A DNA stretch of 64,000 nt, taken from contig NZ_LT635469.1 of the NCBI RefSeq assembly GCF_900120295.1, positions 434,001 through 498,000 of the forward strand. Direction: 5' to 3'. The first letter of the stretch is position 1, and every line of letters starts with the position of its first letter. Below the pieces are notes generated by a model that saw nothing but the letters and a program-made list of their open reading frames with translations, had not been told where the DNA came from and did not search any database. Source of the stretch: Blautia sp. Marseille-P3201T (GTDB lineage: Bacteria > Bacillota > Clostridia > Lachnospirales > Lachnospiraceae). The position numbers and the translations under genes were made by a program. Of this stretch, positions 35,131-42,287 are shown one piece after another.

Positions 35131-35151
35131 TGATGAAATTCGGACATAATA
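35123..35151 (+). promoter_or_regulatory. Sigma-G/F-like promoter of the spoVA operon
   Basis: CATAATA (35145-35151) is a perfect match to the sigma-G -10 consensus CATNHTA. GGATA (35123-35127) lies exactly 17 bases before it and matches GHATR except its second base. The -35 lies within the last codons of sigF. In Bacillus spoVA is a sigma-G operon, which supports the call. Confidence 0.65.
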
Positions 35152-35171
35152 CTCCTTAGTAATGTAAGGAG
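35152..35171 (+). promoter_or_regulatory. Hairpin covering the spoVAA ribosome site
   Basis: CTCCTTA (35152-35158), a six-base loop and TAAGGAG (35165-35171). The right arm contains the AAGGAGG Shine-Dalgarno of spoVAA. The left arm begins right after the sigma-G-like -10 box, so RNA started there (about 35158) would lack most of it. No U-tract follows, so it is not a terminator. Confidence 0.65.
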
Positions 35172-35179
35172 GTTGTCAG

Positions 35180-35812
35180 ATGAGCGAAATCTTATATATA
35201 CAGACAGAGAAAAATGTAGAAGTACAAAGTCCTGAAGTTTATTTGCAGGATGTGGCAAAACTTACGTGCAGTGATAATAAGGTTTTAAACAGGAACAAAG
35301 TAAGAAAAGTTTTTTCCATTCCAAATGGGACGCCGGGCAGATATGTGATTTCAGCTGTGGATTTAGTCCATGCCGTGGCAAAAGAAGAACCTAATGTAGA
35401 TGTAACCCATATTGGAGAAGCAAATTTTGTGGTTACTTATGAAAAAGCAAAGCATCAACAAAAATGGTATAGCTGGTTAAAGACTTTATTTGTCTGCGTG
35501 CTGACTTTTTTTGGAGGTGCTTTTTCTATTATGACCTTTAATACTGATGTAGATACAGCGAATTTATTTTCTAAAATTTATACACAGTTTACAGGGGAGA
35601 TAGCTGCAGGTCCTACGATTTTAGAATTCACTTACTCTGTGGGGATTGGAATTGGTGTTATCTTTTTCTTTAACCATTTTGGGAAAGGTAAGCTTACGCA
35701 AGATCCAACACCGGTGGAAGTTCAGATGCGGTTATATGAAGATGATGTGAATAAAACTCTTATTGCGGATAAAAATCGCAGCAGGAAAACACAGAAGGGG
35801 GAAAAATCTTAA
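35180..35812 (+). CDS. spoVAA: Stage V sporulation protein AA
   Basis: A 210-aa protein with a cytosolic domain (about 1-95, EILYIQTEKNVEVQSPEVYL, HIGEANFVVTYEK) and two membrane helices (LFVCVLTFFGGAFSIMTF; YSVGIGIGVIFFFN) with the conserved FNTDVDT between them. It is part of the SpoVA channel that takes dipicolinic acid into the spore and releases it at germination. It overlaps spoVAB by one base (TAATG). An AAGGAGG ribosome site lies inside the hairpin at 35152-35171. Confidence 0.92.
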   Translation: MSEILYIQTEKNVEVQSPEVYLQDVAKLTCSDNKVLNRNKVRKVFSIPNGTPGRYVISAVDLVHAVAKEEPNVDVTHIGEANFVVTYEKAKHQQKWYSWLKTLFVCVLTFFGGAFSIMTFNTDVDTANLFSKIYTQFTGEIAAGPTILEFTYSVGIGIGVIFFFNHFGKGKLTQDPTPVEVQMRLYEDDVNKTLIADKNRSRKTQKGEKS

Positions 35813-36231
35813 TGTGGCAGGGAGAAATTCTGGCGGGTATTGCAGGTATCTGCGGCGGAGCAGTAGTGGCAGTGGCTTTGGCGGCGTTTATAATAGAGTT
35901 GGGAATTATTCCAAGGTTCGCTGGGATTACGCATACGGCGGACCATATTTTCTTATATGAAAATTGCCTTATACTGGGAAGTTTTCTGGGAAATCTGGTA
36001 TATATTTATCATCTGTCTGTACCACTTGGGAAAGTTTTTGCAGGTTTGACAGGGATTTTTTTCGGAATGTTTTTAGGCTGCTGGATTATCGCCCTTGTGG
36101 AAGTTATTAATGTATTCGCTGTAATGGCAAGAAGGCTGGGGTTGAAAAAAGGAATTGGCTGGATTGTAATCTGCATTGCAGCCGGAAAAACTCTGGGGAG
36201 CCTTTTCCAATTTTGGACAATGGGACGTTGA
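35812..36231 (+). CDS. spoVAB: Stage V sporulation protein AB
   Basis: A 139-aa protein with four to five membrane helices. It begins MWQGEILAGIAGICGGAVVA, contains ELGIIPRFAGITHTADH typical of SpoVAB, and ends with KKGIGWIVICIAAGKTLGSL. It is a membrane partner in the SpoVA dipicolinic acid channel. Translation is coupled to spoVAA through the TAATG overlap. It is followed by an 85-base gap, the largest inside this operon. Confidence 0.92.
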   Translation: MWQGEILAGIAGICGGAVVAVALAAFIIELGIIPRFAGITHTADHIFLYENCLILGSFLGNLVYIYHLSVPLGKVFAGLTGIFFGMFLGCWIIALVEVINVFAVMARRLGLKKGIGWIVICIAAGKTLGSLFQFWTMGR

Positions 36232-36316
36232 GCCTATATTTAAGGAGAAGTTTCAATCCGTTTGCATAAGATTGGAAGATACTCCGCATAATAGGCTTAA
36301 AGGTGGTGAATGGAAA

Positions 36317-36763
36317 ATGGATGCAAAACAATATGAAAAATATGTAAAGGAAAAGACACCGACGCATAATTTGTTTTTAAATATGTTAGGGGCTTTTGTG
36401 AGCGGAGGAATGATTTGTACGTTGGGACAGTTGATTTTAAATATTTGTAAAAATATAGGACTGGATAAAGAAATCAGCGGCAGTTGGACTTCGTTGATTT
36501 TAGTTTTAATCAGTGTGCTTCTGACAGGATTTAATATTTATCCTAAATTGGCGAAGTGGGGCGGGGCAGGAACGTTAGTTCCGATTACAGGATTTGCCAA
36601 TTCTGTGGCAGCGCCTGCTATTGAATACCAAAAGGAGGGGCAGGTTTTCGGCATTGGGTGTAAAATTTTTACTATAGCAGGACCTGTTATTTTATATGGG
36701 ATTTTAACTTCTTCCCTGTTGGGGCTGATTTATTATTTTTTGCATATATGGGGGATTGTGTGA
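36317..36763 (+). CDS. spoVAC: Stage V sporulation protein AC
   Basis: A 148-aa membrane protein with NLFLNMLGAFVSGGMICTLG, a central GAGTLVPITGFANSVAAPAI motif shared with SpoVAE, and a C-terminal hydrophobic helix. SpoVAC is the mechanosensitive channel component of the dipicolinate system. The reading frame extends further upstream, but AAAGGTGGTG just before 36317 and the family length give this start. Its TGA overlaps the spoVAD ATG by one base (TGATG). Confidence 0.95.
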   Translation: MDAKQYEKYVKEKTPTHNLFLNMLGAFVSGGMICTLGQLILNICKNIGLDKEISGSWTSLILVLISVLLTGFNIYPKLAKWGGAGTLVPITGFANSVAAPAIEYQKEGQVFGIGCKIFTIAGPVILYGILTSSLLGLIYYFLHIWGIV

Positions 36764-37776
36764 TGGAACAGATTGTAGGAAAACAGAGTATACAGTTTCA
36801 GCGTGCCGCCCATATATTAAGTGCGGCATCAGTTGTAGGAAAGAAAGAAGGAGACGGACCTCTTGGAAAGTATTTCGATAAGGTAGGAGAGGAAGATGGG
36901 CTTTTTGGATGTACTTCATGGGAGGAGGCAGAAAGTAATCTGCAAAAAGAAGCGGTTACGCTGGCTCTTGAAAAAGCGGAGCTTGAAAAGTGGCAGCTGC
37001 GTATGATTTATGCAGGAGATTTATTAGCTCAGACCATAGCTTCTTCTTTTGGAATTATGGGATTTCATACTCCAATATATGGACTTTATGGAGCATGTTC
37101 TACTATGGGAGAGGCACTTTCGCTTTCTGCTATGGCAGTTGCAGGGGGATATGCACCTTATGTAGCTGCTGTTACATCCAGTCATTTTGGCAGTGCAGAG
37201 AAAGAATTTCGTTTTCCCTTAGGTTATGGAAATCAACGTCCTTTATCTGCTACATGGACTGTGACGGGAAGCGGTGCCTGCATCCTGGGGACTAAAGGAG
37301 GAAAGGCGAGAATTGCAGGGATTACAACAGGGAAAATTGTGGACTATGGATTTAAAGACTCTTTAAATATGGGAGCCTGTATGGCACCGGCTGCCTGCGA
37401 TACTATTTATCAAAATCTCATGGATTTTAATCGCCTTCCTGAAGATTATGACAAAATTATTACCGGAGACTTAGGAGAAGTAGGTCAGAGAATTCTCTTT
37501 GATTTGATGAAAGAAAAGGGATTTGATATTGAAAAGCAGCATATGGACTGCGGCATTGAAATTTTTGACCAGAATACGCAGGATACCCATGCGGGAGGAA
37601 GCGGCTGTGGCTGTGCTGCAGTTACTTTTGCCGCCTATATTCTTCCTAAAATAGAAAAGGGGGAATGGAAGCGTATTTTGTTTGTGCCTACAGGTGCGCT
37701 GCTTTCAAAGGTCAGTTTTAATGAGGGAAAAAGCGTGCCGGGGATTGCGCAGGCGGTGATTATTGAACATTGTTAG
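36763..37776 (+). CDS. spoVAD: Stage V sporulation protein AD
   Basis: A 337-aa soluble thiolase-fold protein that binds dipicolinic acid for the SpoVA channel. It has GKQSIQFQRAAHILSAASVV, LLAQTIASSFG, YGACSTMGEALSLSAMAVAG, TSSHFGSAEKEFRFPL and a C-terminal HAGGSGCGCAAVTFAAYILP. The start chosen is the ATG overlapping the spoVAC stop, with GGGGG seven bases before. Length and motifs match the family throughout. Confidence 0.96.
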   Translation: MEQIVGKQSIQFQRAAHILSAASVVGKKEGDGPLGKYFDKVGEEDGLFGCTSWEEAESNLQKEAVTLALEKAELEKWQLRMIYAGDLLAQTIASSFGIMGFHTPIYGLYGACSTMGEALSLSAMAVAGGYAPYVAAVTSSHFGSAEKEFRFPLGYGNQRPLSATWTVTGSGACILGTKGGKARIAGITTGKIVDYGFKDSLNMGACMAPAACDTIYQNLMDFNRLPEDYDKIITGDLGEVGQRILFDLMKEKGFDIEKQHMDCGIEIFDQNTQDTHAGGSGCGCAAVTFAAYILPKIEKGEWKRILFVPTGALLSKVSFNEGKSVPGIAQAVIIEHC

Positions 37777-37787
37777 GAGAAGAAATT

Positions 37788-38144
37788 ATGGAATACATCA
37801 ATGCGTTTTGGGTGGGAGGATTGATTTGCGCTTTGGTACAGATCCTCCTGGAAAAAACAAAATTGCTTCCGGGAAGAGTAATGGTTTTGCTGGTGTGTGC
37901 TGGAGCAGTACTGGGAAGTTTTGGAGTTTATGATAAAATTATTGAATTTGCAGGAGCAGGGGCAAGTGTGCCTTTGCTGGGATTTGGAAATACACTTTTT
38001 AATGGCGTGAAAAAGGCAGTTCTGGAACATGGTTTTTTGGGGATTTTCATGGGTGGATTTACTGCAAGCGCAGTGGGAATTGCGGCTGCGTTGATTTTTT
38101 CCTATCTTGCCAGTCTGATTTTTAAACCAAAGATGAAAAACTAA
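37788..38144 (+). CDS. spoVAE: Stage V sporulation protein AE
   Basis: A 118-aa membrane protein with about three helices and the SpoVAC/AE motif GAGASVPLLGFGNTLFNGVK. It begins YINAFWVGGLICALVQILLE and ends near LIFKPKMKN. It is a membrane part of the dipicolinate channel. TTAGGAGAAG precedes the ATG; an in-frame TTG further upstream is ignored. It is the last gene of the spoVA operon here; no spoVAF is seen. Confidence 0.94.
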   Translation: MEYINAFWVGGLICALVQILLEKTKLLPGRVMVLLVCAGAVLGSFGVYDKIIEFAGAGASVPLLGFGNTLFNGVKKAVLEHGFLGIFMGGFTASAVGIAAALIFSYLASLIFKPKMKN

Positions 38145-38227
38145 GCTATACTTTTTAGTTAATCAATAGTATAATGATAGTGTTTAGCTTAAATTATGAA
38201 AATAAAAGTTTTGTATGAATTGTGTAT

Positions 38228-38276
38228 TGTATCATTCTGCTGGTCAATTGACAAAATGTGAGTGATACAGTACACT
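38228..38276 (+). promoter_or_regulatory. Promoter with inverted repeat before tcdA
   Basis: TTGACA (38248-38253), a 17-base spacer and TACACT (38271-38276). TGTATCATTC (38228-38237) and GAGTGATACA (38260-38269) are inverted repeats that flank the -35 box, so a dimeric regulator could bind here. The regulator is unknown. Confidence 0.6.
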
Positions 38277-38327
38277 GCATTTTATTTAATAATTTATAAA
38301 AAATGTAGTAACAGGAGGAAACGGAAA

Positions 38328-39062
38328 ATGCTGCATGCATTCTCACGTTCAGAAGAACTATTAGGAAAAGAAGGACTTCAGATACTTGCCAATTCCAAAG
38401 TTGCGGTTTTTGGCATTGGAGGGGTAGGCTCTTATGTGGTAGAAGCGTTGGCAAGGGCAGGGGTAGGAAACCTGACTTTGGTAGACCATGATGAAGTGAG
38501 CCTGACAAATCTTAACAGACAGTTGGTTGCTCTTCGTTCAACCATGGGCAGAAAAAAGGTATCCGTGGCAAAGGATAGAATTATGGATATTAATCAGGAT
38601 GCGGTAGTACATACTTATGATACCTTTTTTAATGCAGATACAGCACAGCTATTTGATTTTTCGGGATATGATTATATTGTGGATGCGGTTGATACAGTTT
38701 CTGCAAAGCTGCTTCTGATAGAGAAAGCAAAGGAAGCAAATATACCGGTGATTTCCTGTATGGGAACCGGAAATAAATTAAATCCATCCTGTTTTCAAAT
38801 TGCAGATATATCAAAGACAAGTGTATGCCCTCTTGCAAAGGTGATGCGTACAGAACTGAAAAAGAGAAAGATTAAAAAAGTAAAAGTTTTATTTTCGACA
38901 GAAACAGTACATAAGGCGAAAAAAGGGGAACCGGTGGAGGTAAGAAGTGCAAGCAAGCGGCCTGTTCCGGCCAGTGTGTCTTTTGTACCAGGCGTGGCAG
39001 GACTTATGATAGCCGGAGAAGTTATCAAGGATTTGGTTTTTGGAAAGGGTAAAAGAGGATAA
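38328..39062 (+). CDS. tcdA: tRNA threonylcarbamoyladenosine dehydratase (ThiF/E1-like)
   Basis: A 244-aa E1-like enzyme. It starts HAFSRSEELLGKEGLQILAN and has the nucleotide loop VFGIGGVGSYVVEALARAG, then DHDEVSLTNLNRQ, DYIVDAVDTV and SCMGTGNKLNPS, closing with FVPGVAGLMIAGEVI. These are diagnostic of TcdA, which cyclises the t6A base at position 37 of ANN-decoding tRNAs using ATP. AGGAGGAAACG precedes the ATG at 38328; the open frame upstream crosses the promoter and is not used. It is 11 bases before murB and probably shares its transcript. Confidence 0.92.
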   Translation: MLHAFSRSEELLGKEGLQILANSKVAVFGIGGVGSYVVEALARAGVGNLTLVDHDEVSLTNLNRQLVALRSTMGRKKVSVAKDRIMDINQDAVVHTYDTFFNADTAQLFDFSGYDYIVDAVDTVSAKLLLIEKAKEANIPVISCMGTGNKLNPSCFQIADISKTSVCPLAKVMRTELKKRKIKKVKVLFSTETVHKAKKGEPVEVRSASKRPVPASVSFVPGVAGLMIAGEVIKDLVFGKGKRG

Positions 39063-39073
39063 GAGGTATAAGC

Positions 39074-39988
39074 ATGGAAAATAACAGCATAGAGAATATA
39101 TTTTGCGCTACTTTAGGCAGTGATAATGTCAGATTGCATGAGCCGATGAAAAAACATACTACTTTTCGAATTGGAGGCCCGGCAGATTATTATCTTTGCC
39201 CTCACAGCATTGAGGAACTGCAAAAAATTCTTCAGATATGCAAGGAAAAGAAAATAGAATTCTTTATTTTGGGAAATGGAAGCAATCTTCTGGTAAGTGA
39301 TAAAGGATATCGAGGTGCAGTAATCCAGTTGTGGAAGAACTTTAGTGATATTACAGTAAAAGGAACCACGATTATTGTGAAGGCAGGGGCTCTTCTTTCA
39401 AAAATTGCTGCAGAAGCGTTAGAGGAAGGCCTTACAGGTATGGAATTTGCATCTGGAATTCCGGGAACCATTGGTGGGGCAACGGTAATGAATGCAGGCG
39501 CTTACGGTGGTGAGATGAAGAATATTATTAAAGAGGTAACAGTTCTTACTCAGGAAGGTGAGCTGTTGACTCTTTCTAATGAGGAAATGAAGCTGGGATA
39601 TAGAACCAGTATTGTCAAGGAAAAGGGATATGTGGTAGTTTCTGTAGTTTTACAGCTGAAAAAGGGCGATAAAGAAGAAATACGAAAAGTTATGGAAGAT
39701 TTGAAGGAAAGACGTGTGACAAAACAGCCTTTAGATATGCCAAGTGCAGGCAGTACCTTTAAAAGACCGGAAGGATATTTTGCGGGTAAATTGATTATGG
39801 ATGCCGGGCTTCGCGGATTTTCTGTAGGCGGTGCACAGATTTCGGAAAAACATTGTGGTTTTGTAGTGAATAAGGGTGATGCGACTGCAGCCGATGTTCT
39901 GGGACTTATCAGGGAAGTGCAGAAAAGAGTAGAGGAGCAGTTCCACGTTACTTTAGAGCCTGAAGTGAAGTTTTTAGGAGAATTTTAG
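39074..39988 (+). CDS. murB: UDP-N-acetylmuramate dehydrogenase
   Basis: A 304-aa FAD enzyme that reduces UDP-GlcNAc-enolpyruvate to UDP-MurNAc for peptidoglycan. It has the FAD-binding TTFRIGGPADYYLCP, GNGSNLLVSDKGY, ASGIPGTIGGATVMNAGAYG, the catalytic Ser in PSAGSTFKRPEG, and the terminal Glu in LEPEVKFLG. It is type II, lacking the long Tyr loop of the E. coli enzyme. The start follows AAGAGGTATAAGC. It is nine bases before rapZ. Confidence 0.96.
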   Translation: MENNSIENIFCATLGSDNVRLHEPMKKHTTFRIGGPADYYLCPHSIEELQKILQICKEKKIEFFILGNGSNLLVSDKGYRGAVIQLWKNFSDITVKGTTIIVKAGALLSKIAAEALEEGLTGMEFASGIPGTIGGATVMNAGAYGGEMKNIIKEVTVLTQEGELLTLSNEEMKLGYRTSIVKEKGYVVVSVVLQLKKGDKEEIRKVMEDLKERRVTKQPLDMPSAGSTFKRPEGYFAGKLIMDAGLRGFSVGGAQISEKHCGFVVNKGDATAADVLGLIREVQKRVEEQFHVTLEPEVKFLGEF

Positions 39989-39996
39989 GAGGAAGT

Positions 39997-40887
39997 ATGC
40001 GGTTTGTAATTGTGACGGGAATGTCAGGTGCCGGAAAAAGTACAGCGCTTAAAATGCTGGAAGATATGGAATATTTTTGTGTAGATAATCTTCCGGTTAT
40101 GTTAATTGAAAAATTTGTGCAGCTTTTAAGAGAAGGCGGATCAGGAGAAATTGAGAAAGTTGCAGTAGGTGTGGACATTCGTAACGGAAAAGCATTAGAT
40201 GAATTGGAAACAGTGCTTGAAAATATTAATTTTTCAGGAGTGGGAATTGAAATTCTGTTTTTAGATGCAGATGATGATGTTCTGGTAAGACGATATAAAG
40301 AGAGCAGACGAAATCATCCTCTGGCAGCCGGCAGCAGGGTAGATGACGGAATTCGTAAAGAAAGAGAAAAACTGCGTTTTTTAAAAGAATATGCAGATTA
40401 TATTTTGGATACCAGCAAACTTTTGACAAGAGAGCTGAAGGTTGAGCTGGAAAAGATTTTTGTGGAAAACGGAAGCTTTAAAAACCTTATGGTTACAGTG
40501 CTGTCCTTTGGTTTTAAGTATGGTATTCCTCAGGATGCGGACCTGGTATTTGATGTGAGATTTTTGCCAAATCCTTATTATATTGAGGAACTGCGTCCTT
40601 TAAGCGGAAATGACTCTCCTGTCAGTGATTATGTTATGAGCTTTGATCTGGCTCACGAGTTTTCAGATAAGCTGGAAGAAATGATCCGCTTTTTAATTCC
40701 CAATTATATTACAGAGGGGAAAACACAGTTGGTAATTGCTGTAGGCTGTACCGGCGGGAAACATCGTTCTGTAACTCTTGCAAATGAGCTTTACCGAAGA
40801 TTAGGCGAAAATGAAGAATATGGAATTCGTGTAGAACATAGAGATATAGAAAAGGATGGGAAAAAATGTCTTTCTCCGGAAGTGTAA
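39997..40887 (+). CDS. rapZ: RNase adapter/nucleotide-binding protein RapZ (YvcJ)
   Basis: A 296-aa P-loop protein. Walker A is GMSGAGKS (residues 8-15), then ADDDVLVRRYKESRRNHPL, FDVRFLPNPYY and the C-terminal VAVGCTGGKHRSV-type block (IAVGCTGGKHRSVTL). In E. coli RapZ controls amino-sugar synthesis; in Firmicutes YvcJ influences competence and nucleotide signalling. Its last 22 bases overlap whiA. The Bacillus order is yvcJ-yvcK-whiA-crh; the middle gene is missing here. Confidence 0.95.
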   Translation: MRFVIVTGMSGAGKSTALKMLEDMEYFCVDNLPVMLIEKFVQLLREGGSGEIEKVAVGVDIRNGKALDELETVLENINFSGVGIEILFLDADDDVLVRRYKESRRNHPLAAGSRVDDGIRKEREKLRFLKEYADYILDTSKLLTRELKVELEKIFVENGSFKNLMVTVLSFGFKYGIPQDADLVFDVRFLPNPYYIEELRPLSGNDSPVSDYVMSFDLAHEFSDKLEEMIRFLIPNYITEGKTQLVIAVGCTGGKHRSVTLANELYRRLGENEEYGIRVEHRDIEKDGKKCLSPEV

Positions 40888-41825
40888 AGGAAGAATTACT
40901 TCGCTATGAGGACAGTGCAAGGCATTGCTGTATCGCAGAACTGGCTGCCATGATTGCTTTTCATGGAGAAATTATGCCCATGCCACAAGGACGGTTAATC
41001 CTTTCGATATCTTCGGAAAATGAAAGTATTCTTAGAAAAGTCTTTACATTACTGGAAAAAACGTTTACAATGGAAGTCAAAGTTTCTACTGATAGACAGA
41101 TCGTCAGGAAAAACAACAGATTTACTATTAACATAGATGATACAGAATTGACCGTTAAAATCTTGCAAGCGGTAAAACTGCTTAGCGCTGACCGAAGACC
41201 TGTAACGACAAATGCTCTGGTCAATCCCATCATCATTCAAAGGAGCTGCTGTAAACGTGCATTTCTAAGGGGTGCATTTTTATGTGCCGGCTCTATTAGC
41301 GACCCCGAAAAGTTTTATCATTTCGAGGTGGTCTGTACAACACAGGAAAAGGCACGACAGATGCAGGAGCTTATACAATCATTTGGCATTGATGCCAAAA
41401 TTGTAAAGCGAAAAAAGTATGAAGTTGTTTATGTGAAGGAAGGAGCACAAATCGTAGAACTTTTAGGTCTTATGGGAGCAGGGGTATCTCTGATGAATTT
41501 GGAAAATGTCCGGATATTAAAGGGGATGCGAAATACTGTAAACAGAAAGGTAAACTGCGAAACAGCAAATATTAATAAAACTGTAAATGCAGCGGTGAAG
41601 CAGATGGACGATATTATATATATCCGTGACACTGTAGGGCTTCACAGACTGCCTGAAAATCTGGAGGAAACAGCTTTATTGAGATTGGAATATCCGCAGG
41701 CATCCTTAAAAGAATTAGGCAGTTTACTGTCTGCCCCGGTAGGCAAGTCGGGTATTAACCACAGATTAAGGAAAATTTGCAGCATAGCAGAACAGCTCAG
41801 AGGATTCAAGGAGGAACAGGTATGA
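40866..41825 (+). CDS. whiA: DNA-binding protein WhiA
   Basis: A 319-aa protein. The N-terminal half has the degenerate LAGLIDADG homing-endonuclease fold (SCCKRAFLRGAFLCAGSISD), and the C-terminal half a helix-turn-helix (RLEYPQASLKELGSLL, VGKSGINHRLRKI). WhiA affects cell division and chromosome segregation in Bacillus and sporulation in Streptomyces. It starts within rapZ and overlaps the following HPr-like gene (ATGA), so the three are translationally coupled. Confidence 0.96.
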   Translation: MSFSGSVKEELLRYEDSARHCCIAELAAMIAFHGEIMPMPQGRLILSISSENESILRKVFTLLEKTFTMEVKVSTDRQIVRKNNRFTINIDDTELTVKILQAVKLLSADRRPVTTNALVNPIIIQRSCCKRAFLRGAFLCAGSISDPEKFYHFEVVCTTQEKARQMQELIQSFGIDAKIVKRKKYEVVYVKEGAQIVELLGLMGAGVSLMNLENVRILKGMRNTVNRKVNCETANINKTVNAAVKQMDDIIYIRDTVGLHRLPENLEETALLRLEYPQASLKELGSLLSAPVGKSGINHRLRKICSIAEQLRGFKEEQV

Positions 41826-42085
41826 TTAGGAAACCAATTACCATCGGGATTTCAAACGGTCTTGAAGCAAGACCAATCGCAATGCTCGTACAGGTGGCAA
41901 GTCAGTATGCCAGCAACATTTATTTAGAGAGCGAAGCAAAAAAAGTAAATGCAAAGAGCATTATGGGAATGATGAGTTTGGGATTGGACGTTGGTGAGAG
42001 TATAACAGTTTCTGTCGATGGCGTGGATGAAGAAGAAGCCATGAAAAGTATTGAAGAATACTTGAGTAAAAAAGAAGAAATATAA
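41822..42085 (+). CDS. Crh-like HPr-family protein lacking the phosphotransfer His
   Basis: An 87-aa HPr-fold protein. At the PTS active site the usual GLHARP is GLEARP, so His15 is replaced by Glu15. The regulatory site KSIMGMMSLG with Ser46 is intact. Bacillus Crh has Gln15 and Ser46 and lies directly after whiA (yvcL), as here. So this is most likely a Crh-type co-regulator phosphorylated by HPr kinase and working with CcpA, not a sugar-transport phosphocarrier. It overlaps whiA by four bases, has GGAGG before the ATG, and is followed by a terminator. Confidence 0.85.
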   Translation: MIRKPITIGISNGLEARPIAMLVQVASQYASNIYLESEAKKVNAKSIMGMMSLGLDVGESITVSVDGVDEEEAMKSIEEYLSKKEEI

Positions 42086-42115
42086 GCTCTGCATACCGAA
42101 AAAGAAAATAAAGAG

Positions 42116-42148
42116 GGAGATGTGGCATGGAGCTGCGTCTCCTTTTTT
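42116..42148 (+). terminator. Rho-independent terminator of the tcdA-crh block
   Basis: GGAGATG (42116-42122) pairs with CGTCTCC (42136-42142), followed by six T. Repeat copy C starts in its U-tract. Confidence 0.8.
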
Positions 42149-42200
42149 ATTGCATAGGAAATTGCGTCCTATACAATAAAAACGCTCCGCAAGGATTGCA
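42143..42200. repeat. Palindromic repeat, copy C (42.1 kb, shortened)
   Basis: It has the same head as copies A and B: TTATTGCATAGGAAATTGCG and TCCTATACAATAAAAACGCT, then CCGCAAGGATTGC. The downstream half seen in A and B is absent or diverged. The arm changes (TTTCATAG versus TTGCATAGG, with matching changes on the right) keep most of the pairing. Confidence 0.75.
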
Positions 42201-42225
42201 TTATGGTGAATAGAGGCAAGCTATC

Positions 42226-42254
42226 TTGCAATTGGAACAAAGATGTAGTAAAAT
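42226..42254 (+). promoter_or_regulatory. Promoter of the M18 aminopeptidase gene
   Basis: TTGCAA (42226-42231), a 17-base spacer and TAAAAT (42249-42254), ending 33 bases before the ATG with AGGAGG between. Confidence 0.65.
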
Positions 42255-42287
42255 CGAGAAAGATGAAAGAACAGGAGGTTTTTAGAC

